From: Candidatus Aenigmatarchaeota archaeon
GTDB taxonomy: Archaea > Aenigmatarchaeota > Aenigmatarchaeia > CG10238-14
NCBI GenBank assembly: GCA_026414305.1
Contig: JAOAJH010000001.1
Coordinates: 124,001-188,000, forward strand
Direction: 5' to 3'
DNA: 64,000 bases
In this document: piece by piece, positions 1 to 6,655 of the stretch
Numbering within the stretch: position 1 is the stretch's first letter
How the letters are laid out: the number at the start of each line of letters is the position of its first letter
The notes under the pieces: generated by a model
Databases searched by the model: none
Told to the model about the DNA's origin: nothing
The model's input: the letters and a program-made list of their open reading frames with translations, nothing else
Position numbers and translations under genes: made by a program

Positions 1-242
1 AAAGAGAGGCAAGAAAAATCAAGGTTTACATGACAACAAGAAAGTTTGGCAAGCCAGTGACAATAGTTGATGGAGTTGACAACAAATCTGTCAAATCTGT
101 TCTGAAAAGCTTGAAACAGAAGCTAGCATGCGGTGGTTCTTTCAAAGATGGAAAAATAGAGTTGCAGGGAAATCATGTACAGAAGACAAAGGAAATTTTG
201 TTGTCTTTGGGTTTTGACAAAGAAATGCTTGAAGAAAACTAG
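1..242 (+). CDS. Translation initiation factor SUI1/aIF1 (5' partial)
   Basis: Homologue of eIF1/SUI1, which binds the small ribosomal subunit and helps select the start codon. The reading frame is open from base 3, before the first ATG at base 30. The upstream residues (REARKIKVYMTTRKFGKPVT) look like the normal family N-terminal region, so the true start lies outside the window. Hallmarks are the KSKLACGG-like segment (here KQKLACGGSFKDGKIELQG) and the end of the beta sheet, LLSLGFDKE. In many archaea this gene sits next to rpl29 in the ribosomal operon, which fits the genes downstream. The TAG stop overlaps the end of the convergent pcm gene by 4 bases. Confidence 0.9.
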   Translation, partial: REARKIKVYMTTRKFGKPVTIVDGVDNKSVKSVLKSLKQKLACGGSFKDGKIELQGNHVQKTKEILLSLGFDKEMLEEN

Positions 243-859
243 ACAAGTGGGACATATCTTACAAAGTTTATTGTTTTTTTGGTTATTTTATCCTTTTTTT
301 CAACTAGAGTTAATTCTTGGACCATACCACCACCTAACGGTATGAGCATTTTGCCGCCAAATTTAAGTTGTTCAATGAGAATTTCAGGAATTTTTTTTGC
401 AGATGCTGTGACAGCTATTTTGTCATATGGCATAAAATCGGTTATAATTTTTTTTCCATCTGCATTCAAGATAACAATGTCGTCATATCCAGCTTTGCTT
501 ATATTTCTCTTGCAAAAATCAAAAGTTTGTTTGTTTATTTCAACACCTACAACTTTGCCGCTGTTGCCAACTATTTCTCTTGCTAACGCAAGCCCATAGC
601 CAGATCCAGACCCTATTTCAAGAAAAAAATCACCTTTTTTCAACTCCAACGATTCATAGTAAATTGCATATGTATGCGGGGCTGAAATTGTGTGATTGCC
701 GTCAAAAGGAGGAATGGGAAACGGCTCATCCAAATAAGCATATTTTTCATATTTTTCAGTCATAAACAACCTTCTATCGACTTTTTTGAAAGCTTGTATT
801 ATCTCATTTGTTTTAAGAAAACCTTCTTTTATGAGTTGTTCAATCATTTCCGATTTCAT
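239..859 (-). CDS. pcm: Protein-L-isoaspartate O-methyltransferase
   Basis: Repairs isoaspartyl residues in aged proteins by SAM-dependent methylation in the cytoplasm. At 206 residues it has normal family length. Visible are the N-terminal helical part with VDRRLFM, the substrate loop TISAPHTYA, the SAM motif I LEIGSGSGYG, the acidic motif after VVGVEI, and the C-terminal GGKMLIPLGG. The ATG at 859 gives the full family N-terminus. It is inverted relative to the ribosomal genes and sits between SUI1 and rnp1, so rnp1 must have its own promoter in the 37-base divergent gap. The family assignment is secure; the placement inside the operon is unusual. Confidence 0.93.
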   Translation of the reverse strand: MKSEMIEQLIKEGFLKTNEIIQAFKKVDRRLFMTEKYEKYAYLDEPFPIPPFDGNHTISAPHTYAIYYESLELKKGDFFLEIGSGSGYGLALAREIVGNSGKVVGVEINKQTFDFCKRNISKAGYDDIVILNADGKKIITDFMPYDKIAVTASAKKIPEILIEQLKFGGKMLIPLGGGMVQELTLVEKKDKITKKTINFVRYVPLV

Positions 860-896
860 GCAATCAATTTAATTATTCCTCTCAAAAATTATTAAT

Positions 897-1178
897 ATGC
901 CGATAACTCCGTCAAACATAGTCAGACACGAACTCATAGGGCTTGAAACTGAAATAAAAAGCGCAACTAATAAATATTTGATAGGTTTAAAAGGTTTAGT
1001 TGTCGATGAAACATATGGTATGTTGATGATACAGACAAAAAAAGGAGAAAAAAAGGTAAATAAAAAAGGAACAATATTTATATTTCATTTACCAAATGGT
1101 AAAAGAGTACAGGTTGATGGAAGCTTGCTTGTGAGCAGGCCAGAAGACAGGATAAAGAAAAAGCTACCAAGGTGGTGA
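897..1178 (+). CDS. rnp1: Ribonuclease P protein component 1 (Rpp29/POP4)
   Basis: Small RNA-binding subunit of archaeal RNase P, which removes tRNA 5' leaders together with the catalytic RNA. The 93-residue protein shows the Sm-like Rpp29 fold pattern: NIVRHELIGL at the start, then GLKGLVVDETYGMLMI, then the strand ending in VQVDGSLLVSRPEDRI. Its place just before rps17 is the conserved archaeal position. The start is the ATG at 897. The next ORF begins one base after the stop. Confidence 0.93.
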   Translation: MPITPSNIVRHELIGLETEIKSATNKYLIGLKGLVVDETYGMLMIQTKKGEKKVNKKGTIFIFHLPNGKRVQVDGSLLVSRPEDRIKKKLPRW

Positions 1179-1179
1179 A

Positions 1180-1389
1180 TTGACAGATAAAATAATGAGA
1201 CAAATAAGGGCAGAGTTGGTTAGAGATAAAAGGTTTAGGAATGAATTGTCTGTTGCCCTTATAAATGATATATTAAGCAGTGATGATATGGGTATAAGTC
1301 AAAGCCAGGTAAACAAAAAAATAATAAAGATTATTGATGAATTAATAAGAATAAAGTTTGACAAAAAAGAGGATTTGCTATATAATTAG
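1180..1389 (+). CDS. Uncharacterised small helical protein in ribosomal operon
   Basis: A 69-residue ORF fills the gap between rnp1 and rps17. It starts with TTG directly after the ribosome binding site GGTGGTGA, which is also the end of rnp1, and ends 9 bases before rps17, so it is very probably translated. The sequence is charged and predicted helical, with segments such as MRQIRAELVRDKRFRNEL and KIIKIIDELIRIKFDKK. I do not recognise a family. The position suggests a ribosome- or RNA-associated role, but that is inference only. Confidence 0.7.
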   Translation: MTDKIMRQIRAELVRDKRFRNELSVALINDILSSDDMGISQSQVNKKIIKIIDELIRIKFDKKEDLLYN

Positions 1390-1398
1390 GTGTAAGAA

Positions 1399-1725
1399 AT
1401 GCAGAAAGCAAAAGACATAGGATATGATGTAAAGCAACCGGAAAAGGCATGCTCAGATCCAAAGTGCCCTTTTCATGGAAAGCTTCCTATAAGAGGCAAG
1501 ATCTTGAAAGGGATTGTGGTATCAGATAGAATGAGCAGAAGCGTTGTGGTTAGAATAGACTATATTCAATATATATCAAAATATGAAAGGTATGAAAAGA
1601 GAAAAAGCAGGATATCAGCACACAACCCAGAATGCATAAATGCTAAAAAAGGAGACACAGTCACAATAGCAGAATGCAGGCCTTTATCAAAAACAAAGGC
1701 ATTTGTTGTCATACAAAAAAATTAA
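1399..1725 (+). CDS. rps17: 30S ribosomal protein S17 (uS17)
   Basis: Primary 16S-rRNA-binding protein of the small subunit. The 108-residue archaeal form has the N-terminal extension with [16 protein letters not shown], then the OB-fold core: [35 protein letters not shown] and [31 protein letters not shown] lies just before the ATG. It is in conserved order between rnp1 and rpl14. Confidence 0.96.
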   Translation: MQKAKDIGYDVKQPEKACSDPKCPFHGKLPIRGKILKGIVVSDRMSRSVVVRIDYIQYISKYERYEKRKSRISAHNPECINAKKGDTVTIAECRPLSKTKAFVVIQKN

Positions 1726-1774
1726 TAAACCTTTTTAATTATATCTTTCTTTAAATTAAAGGAGTTGATTATAA

Positions 1775-2173
1775 ATGAAAGCAATAAAGGCAAAAATAAC
1801 AAGGGGCATACCTGTAAACTCTTTAATAGAATGCGCAGACAACACAGGCGCAAAAATACTAAATGTAATAGCTGTTATGGGTTACAAAGGTGTTAAAAGG
1901 AGAATGCCTTCATGTGGCGTTGGAGACATGATAGTGTGTTCTGTTAAATCTGGGACAGTCAAATGGAGAAAACAAGTTGTTAAAGCAGTTGTTATAAGAC
2001 AGAAAAAAGAATATAGAAGAATGAATGGAATAAGGATAAGTTTTGAAGACAACGCAGCAATACTTGTTAATGAAAGAGGAGAGCCCGTTGGTTCTCAAAT
2101 AAAAGGACCTGTTGCAAGAGAAGCTGTCGACAGGTTTTCTGTTATAGGTAAGGTTGCAAGCTTTGTCATATAA
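1775..2173 (+). CDS. rpl14: 50S ribosomal protein L14 (uL14)
   Basis: Large-subunit protein at the subunit interface near the factor-binding site. The 132 residues carry the family signatures SLIECADNTGAKIL, the basic loop YKGVKRRMPSCGVGD and the C-terminal GSQIKGPVAREAVDRF. The start ATG follows the binding site GGAG at spacing 10. A 49-base AT-rich gap before it contains a TTTAAATT-like element and could hold an internal promoter. Confidence 0.96.
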   Translation: MKAIKAKITRGIPVNSLIECADNTGAKILNVIAVMGYKGVKRRMPSCGVGDMIVCSVKSGTVKWRKQVVKAVVIRQKKEYRRMNGIRISFEDNAAILVNERGEPVGSQIKGPVAREAVDRFSVIGKVASFVI

Positions 2174-2183
2174 AGGTGCTTTT

Positions 2184-2552
2184 ATGAAAAAATGGTCGCC
2201 AAAATGGAAGTCAAGCAAAAATCCAAAAAAGCAGAGGAAATATAGATACAATGCGCCTTTGCATGTTAAAAGAAAATTTGTTTCTGTTCATTTGTCAAAG
2301 GAATTAAGAACAAAGCATAAAAAAAGATCAATCCCTGTGAGAAAGGGAGATGAAATAATAGTTCTGAGAGGAAAATACAAAAAAAGAACAGGCAAAGTTT
2401 CTAGAGTAGATTTGATACATGGTAGAGTTTATGTTGATGGCATAACAAGAAAGAAAGTTGCAGGCACAGAAATACCAGTTTCATTTACGCCAAGCAATTT
2501 GATGATAACAAGCCTGCAGGATGATAAAAAAAGATTTAAAAAATCAAAATAA
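2184..2552 (+). CDS. rpl24: 50S ribosomal protein L24 (uL24)
   Basis: Assembly-initiating large-subunit protein. The open frame extends further upstream, but the ATG at 2184 is preceded by AAAGGTG at suitable spacing and gives the normal archaeal N-terminus MKKWSPKWKSSKNPKKQRKY. The KOW motif is clear: KGDEIIVLRGKYKKRTGKV, followed by VDLIHGRVYVDGI. The product is about 122 residues. It is followed closely by rps4e. Confidence 0.95.
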   Translation: MKKWSPKWKSSKNPKKQRKYRYNAPLHVKRKFVSVHLSKELRTKHKKRSIPVRKGDEIIVLRGKYKKRTGKVSRVDLIHGRVYVDGITRKKVAGTEIPVSFTPSNLMITSLQDDKKRFKKSK

Positions 2553-2564
2553 AGGTTAATTGCT

Positions 2565-3266
2565 ATGTCAAGACACATGAAAACATTTTCAGCGCCAAAA
2601 TCATGGAAAATACCGGCAAAATCAAGACCATGGGTAGTCAGACCTATGCCAGGTCCTCATAAAAAAACAAAGTCAATACCTCTAGCAGTTATAATAAGAG
2701 ATATACTTAAGATGGCTGACACATACAAAGAGGCAAAAACAATAATAAGCAATGGAAATGTTCTTGTAGACGGTATTGTAAGAAAAGATCCAAAGTTTTC
2801 TCCGGGTATGATGGATGTAATTTCAATACCTTCATTGAATAAAAATTTCAGAATAGTTGTTTCAAAAGGAGGTTTGAAGCTAATAGAAATAAACAAAAAT
2901 GAAGCAAAAATGAAACTTTGCAGAATAAACAGGAAAAAATTAACAAAAGGCAAAAAAGTACAATTAGGAACACATGACGGCAGAACATTTATTGTAAAAG
3001 AAAAGACATATTCAACTGGCGATTCTATACTTGTTGAAGTGCCTGAACAAAAGATAGTGGAGCACTTGAAAATGGAAAAGGGGATGCTAGGTCTTATAAC
3101 AGGCGGTGAAAACATTGGTGAAATTGTCAAAATAAACCAAATAAAGAGAACAAGAAGCAGAGAACCAAACAAAGTTTCATGCAGTCTTAAGGACAGAGAA
3201 ATAGATGCTGTCAAAGACGATGTTTTTGTTATAGGATCAACAAAACCAAAAATACAAATAGAGTGA
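2565..3266 (+). CDS. rps4e: 30S ribosomal protein S4e (eS4)
   Basis: Archaeal/eukaryal small-subunit protein. The order of domains is an N-terminal basic segment (MSRHMKTFSAPKSWKIPAK), an S4 RNA-binding region around TYKEAKTIISNGNVLVDGIV, and a C-terminal KOW-like part around GLITGGENIGEIVKI. At 233 residues it has normal length. It lies between rpl24 and rpl5, as is standard for archaea. Confidence 0.95.
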   Translation: MSRHMKTFSAPKSWKIPAKSRPWVVRPMPGPHKKTKSIPLAVIIRDILKMADTYKEAKTIISNGNVLVDGIVRKDPKFSPGMMDVISIPSLNKNFRIVVSKGGLKLIEINKNEAKMKLCRINRKKLTKGKKVQLGTHDGRTFIVKEKTYSTGDSILVEVPEQKIVEHLKMEKGMLGLITGGENIGEIVKINQIKRTRSREPNKVSCSLKDREIDAVKDDVFVIGSTKPKIQIE

Positions 3267-3270
3267 TTTT

Positions 3271-3771
3271 ATGAATGCTATGAAAAAAGTGAGGCTTGAA
3301 AAAGTAACGCTTAATATGGGAACAAGCACAGATAAAGAAAAAATAGAAAAAGGATTGAAACTTTTGGAAATGCTCACAGGCAAAAAACCTGTTGTAACAA
3401 AGACAATAAAGAGAAATACTTTTGGCATTGCAAAAGGAAGACCAATAGGTGTCAAGCTGACGCTTAGAGGCAAAGATGCTATGAATATGCTCATGAAAGT
3501 GTTTTCTGCTGTAGACAATTCCATAAAAATCAAACAAATAAATGCTGGTAATTTTTCTATTGGTGTAAAAGAATACATAGATCTTCCTGGAGTCAATTAT
3601 GATTCAAGTATTGGAATATTGGGATTTGATTGCACAGTTGCGCTTGAAAGACCTGGATATAGTGTAAAAAGAAGAAAATTAAGAAAAGCTAAAATAGGTA
3701 AAAAACATCTAATTACTAAACAAGAGACTGTTGATTGGATAAAATCTCTGGGGGTGAAAGTAATTGAGTGA
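3271..3771 (+). CDS. rpl5: 50S ribosomal protein L5 (uL5)
   Basis: 5S-rRNA-binding protein of the large subunit. The 166 residues include LEKVTLNMG near the start, TGKKPVVTKTIKRNTFGI, the RKGRPIGVKLTLRG-like segment (here AKGRPIGVKLTLRG) and DLPGVNYDSSIGILGFD. The family match is direct. The last 8 bases overlap a small ORF that starts with TTG at 3764. Confidence 0.95.
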   Translation: MNAMKKVRLEKVTLNMGTSTDKEKIEKGLKLLEMLTGKKPVVTKTIKRNTFGIAKGRPIGVKLTLRGKDAMNMLMKVFSAVDNSIKIKQINAGNFSIGVKEYIDLPGVNYDSSIGILGFDCTVALERPGYSVKRRKLRKAKIGKKHLITKQETVDWIKSLGVKVIE

Positions 3772-3943
3772 GGAAATGTGGTCATCTGTAATGACTACTA
3801 AATTGGGTGGTGTTATTTTCAGAAAAGCATTGATGGAAAACAACTGGTCAAAGATTTATGAAAATGTAATGTTTGGAATCAATGAGGAGGAAATAGATAG
3901 CGAGACAAGTGTGTTAAAAGCTTTTGGGAATATAGGTGGTTGA
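3764..3943 (+). CDS. Uncharacterised 59-residue ORF between L5 and S14
   Basis: A short open frame between rpl5 and rps14, where archaea normally have no gene. It could start at TTG 3764, overlapping rpl5 by 8 bases, or at ATG 3776. Its stop TGA is immediately followed by the TTG start of rps14, so translation would be coupled. The product begins MSEEMWSSVMTTKLGGVIFR and has an acidic middle, NEEEIDSETS. No family is recognised. The tight packing supports a real gene, but the length makes this uncertain. Confidence 0.55.
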   Translation: MSEEMWSSVMTTKLGGVIFRKALMENNWSKIYENVMFGINEEEIDSETSVLKAFGNIGG

Positions 3944-4087
3944 TTGCCAGCAAAGTTTGGAAAAGGTAAAAGAGTTTGCAAAAAATGCGGAACCCACAGA
4001 GGTATTATTAGAAAGTATGGTTTATACTACTGCAGAAGATGTATGAGAGAAATAGCTCAGAGTTTAGGCTTTCAGAAATATAGCTGA
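3944..4087 (+). CDS. rps14: 30S ribosomal protein S14, zinc type (uS14)
   Basis: A 47-residue zinc-binding S14 that sits in the head of the small subunit. The start is TTG at 3944, right after the preceding stop and behind GGTGGTTGA. The four zinc ligands are visible as VCKKC and YCRRC, followed by the conserved [14 protein letters not shown]. In archaea rps8 and rpl6 normally follow; here a peptidase gene follows, so the operon is split after S14. Confidence 0.92.
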   Translation: MPAKFGKGKRVCKKCGTHRGIIRKYGLYYCRRCMREIAQSLGFQKYS

Positions 4088-4092
4088 TTGCA

Positions 4093-4947
4093 ATGTTTGA
4101 CTGGATTCTTGTTCTTGTTGCTTTTGTTGGTTCTTTTATTGCAGGCGTAATTGATCTAAAAACAACTGAAATACCAGATCAAATTCCTTATGTCATGGCT
4201 GTCATAGGCATAATTTTTCATATAATACAATCAATTGTATTGCAAAGCTTCAATCCTTTAATTTACTCTCTTACTGCTGGAATAGGATTTTTGGTTTTTG
4301 GCCTTTTTATGTATTACACAGGTCAGTGGGGAGGCGGTGATGCTAAACTCCTTTCTGCTATGGGATTTCTTTTGGGAAATGTTAACGTGACTACAAAAGT
4401 TTTTTTCCCTTTACCGTTAAGCCTGTTTTTCAATGTTTTTTTTGTAGGAGCAATATACATGATTTTATATGCCGTTGTTTTAGCATTTTTAAACAAAAAA
4501 ATATGGTATGAATTTGTTCATCAAATAAAATCAAATACAAAAATGCTTGTTATGCTTAATATTACAATTGCAGCTGTTTTAATAATTTTCGGAATTTTGT
4601 CCTTGAACTTTTTTGCAGGACTGAATTTTATGGAACTTGTACTAATTGAAATAAAGCTTGTCATTATAACAATATTTCTGTTTCTTGTTTGGAGATTTTC
4701 AAAAACTGTTGAGGACGTCGGTTTTAAAAGAAAAATTCCTGTCAGTGAGCTAAAGGAAGGTGATGTTCTTTTGGATTCCAAAGTTTGGGAAGGAATAACA
4801 AAGCAGCAGCTAAAGCAAATAAAAAAATCCGGTAAAAAACATGTATGGATAAAAGAGGGTGTTAGATTTGGCCTTGCATTTCCACTTGCTTTGATATTCA
4901 CAATCTTTATTGGCGATGGGTTGCTGATACTTATTGGTATGATCTGA
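4093..4947 (+). CDS. Prepilin/preflagellin peptidase (A24 family)
   Basis: Membrane aspartyl protease that cleaves class III signal peptides of type IV pilins and archaellins. The 284-residue protein has several hydrophobic membrane segments. The two catalytic aspartates are recognisable: Asp21 in VIDLKTTEIPDQIP and Asp83 in the GGGDAKLL (GxGD) motif. A soluble stretch near residues 205-265 precedes the last membrane segment. It starts 5 bases after rps14, so it is probably co-transcribed with the ribosomal genes. No archaellum or pilin operon is in the window, so the substrate is unknown. The C-terminus overlaps the convergent gene at 4931 by 17 bases. Confidence 0.88.
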   Translation: MFDWILVLVAFVGSFIAGVIDLKTTEIPDQIPYVMAVIGIIFHIIQSIVLQSFNPLIYSLTAGIGFLVFGLFMYYTGQWGGGDAKLLSAMGFLLGNVNVTTKVFFPLPLSLFFNVFFVGAIYMILYAVVLAFLNKKIWYEFVHQIKSNTKMLVMLNITIAAVLIIFGILSLNFFAGLNFMELVLIEIKLVIITIFLFLVWRFSKTVEDVGFKRKIPVSELKEGDVLLDSKVWEGITKQQLKQIKKSGKKHVWIKEGVRFGLAFPLALIFTIFIGDGLLILIGMI

Positions 4948-5203
4948 TAATTCTTGCATATGCTATATTTTGGTCAATTTTTTCTATTTCTACCAAAAGT
5001 CTATCACCCGGTCTAATTTTATGTATTTCATTAGACCAATGATCATCTGAATAATTCCAATCCCCTGAAATTTGGATTATATATCCTGTGTTGTCTTTGC
5101 CAAAAATCATGCTATAAGGTTTCTTTGATGCACCACATCTCTCTGAATAACAACAAACAGTTATTTCAAGCTTTTTGCCTTTTCTTAATGCATCAATGTT
5201 CAT
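4931..5203 (-). CDS. Uncharacterised small protein, possibly beta-barrel
   Basis: A 90-residue ORF lying downstream of serS on the same strand, 26 bases away. It contains CCYSERCGASKKP, with three cysteines, and a C-terminal half with alternating hydrophobics, RPGDRLLVEIEKIDQNIAYA, which looks like a small OB/TRAM-type beta barrel. I do not recognise the family, and nucleic-acid binding is only a guess from that shape. Transcription as a tail of serS is plausible. Confidence 0.6.
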   Translation of the reverse strand: MNIDALRKGKKLEITVCCYSERCGASKKPYSMIFGKDNTGYIIQISGDWNYSDDHWSNEIHKIRPGDRLLVEIEKIDQNIAYARIIRSYQ

Positions 5204-5229
5204 TTTTTTAAAGAAATAATTTTAACTAT

Positions 5230-6513
5230 TTATTTTTTTCTTAATATTTCGATTCCATTCATGAAAGGTCTCAACGCTTTTGGTATTTCAACACTACCGT
5301 CCTTTTGTTGATACTGTTCTATTATTGCTATAATAGTCCTGCTGGTCGCGATCGCAGTGTTGTTGAGTGTATGAACAAAATCCAATGGAGCTTGACCTTC
5401 TTTTTCTTTGTATTTTATGTTGAGCCTTCTTGCTTGATAGTCAGTGCAGTTTGAGTTAGACCCAACTTCCCTGAATTGATTGTCAGCCATCCAAACTTCA
5501 GTATCATATTTTTTTGCAGCTATTGCTCCAATGTCACCTGTGCATACATTGACAACCCTGTAATGCAATCCTAATTCCTGATATAATTCTTCAGAATTTT
5601 TTTGCAATTCTTCATGCAGTTGCCATGATTGTTCTGGCAAGCAGAAGATAAATTGCTCTATTTTGTGGAATTGATGAACTCTAAAAAGCCCTTTTGTGTA
5701 TTTTCCGTGTGATCCAACTTCTTTTCTGAAGCAAGGACTTATGCCTATCAGCTTTAAAGGCAGCTCTTTTTTAGTAAAGACCTCATCCATGAACATTGAG
5801 CCGATCGGATGCTCTGCTGTCGCTATCATGTACAAATCTTCATCCTCTATTTTGTAAAGAACATCGTGGAAAGCATCTAAATCAGTAACTCCCATGTAAG
5901 CTTGCTTTCTGAGCATATAAGGCGGTTGTATTAGCTTATAACCTTTTTTTCTTAATCTGTCAATAGCAAACATTTGCAGTGCATGATCAAGTAAAACTAG
6001 TTCTTCTTTCAAATAATAAAATCCATTTCCAGCAACCTTTGCAGCCCTTTCAATGTCGATTAATCCTAAATCTTGCAAAATTTCTAGATGGTTTTTTGGC
6101 TGGAAATTAAATTTCGGTTGCTTGCCTACAATTCTAACAACAACATTCTCGCTGTCGTCCTTTCCATATGGAACAGATTCATGAAGCAGGTTTGGCAGAC
6201 GCAAAAGATAGTATTGAACTTTTTCTTCATATTTAGCAAGCTCTTCTTCTAGTTTTTTAATCTCTTCTGGTATGTTTTTTACTTTTTTTATAATACTATC
6301 GACGGCTTCGCCTTTTTTCTTCAACTCAGCTATTTTTTCAGTCAATTCATTTCTTTGTTTTCTTAACTCATTCACTTTTGCAATTGCCTCTCTTCTTTTC
6401 TTGTCATATTTTAACAGTTCATCGACCCATTTCAACTTTTCATTATCTTGTCTTCTTTTCAAATTTTCCTTTACCAGATCAGGATTTTCTCTTATGAGTT
6501 TTATGTCAAGCAT
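5230..6513 (-). CDS. serS: Seryl-tRNA synthetase
   Basis: Charges tRNA-Ser with serine; class II synthetase of the common (bacterial/eukaryal) type, not the rare methanogen type. At 427 residues it has normal length. The N-terminal coiled-coil arm that holds the tRNA long variable arm is clear (residues about 30-105, with EEIKKLEEELAKYEEK). Motif 2 is GISPCFRKEVGSHGK and motif 3 lies in TLNNTAIATSRTIIAIIEQY. The matching tRNA-Ser(CGA) lies at 11503. It is divergent from valS, with a 142-base AT-rich intergenic region between them. Confidence 0.97.
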   Translation of the reverse strand: MLDIKLIRENPDLVKENLKRRQDNEKLKWVDELLKYDKKRREAIAKVNELRKQRNELTEKIAELKKKGEAVDSIIKKVKNIPEEIKKLEEELAKYEEKVQYYLLRLPNLLHESVPYGKDDSENVVVRIVGKQPKFNFQPKNHLEILQDLGLIDIERAAKVAGNGFYYLKEELVLLDHALQMFAIDRLRKKGYKLIQPPYMLRKQAYMGVTDLDAFHDVLYKIEDEDLYMIATAEHPIGSMFMDEVFTKKELPLKLIGISPCFRKEVGSHGKYTKGLFRVHQFHKIEQFIFCLPEQSWQLHEELQKNSEELYQELGLHYRVVNVCTGDIGAIAAKKYDTEVWMADNQFREVGSNSNCTDYQARRLNIKYKEKEGQAPLDFVHTLNNTAIATSRTIIAIIEQYQQKDGSVEIPKALRPFMNGIEILRKK

Positions 6514-6655
6514 AGTAAATATATTTGATAAAAAGAATTTAATTATTCTGTTGATATGTTTATCGATAGTTTATGCTACTTTTCGAAGTGTTATAAAAAG
6601 ATTAATAGCTTATTCAAATCGTAAATTTAATAATTTAATCTCCTTTTAATTAGTT

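Noticed and set aside
1910-2251. Long minus-strand ORF over L14/L24, and similar ones over rps4e, rpl5, tfb and galT
   Set aside because: These are antisense shadows of clear genes, rich in Phe, Ser and Leu, without family similarity.
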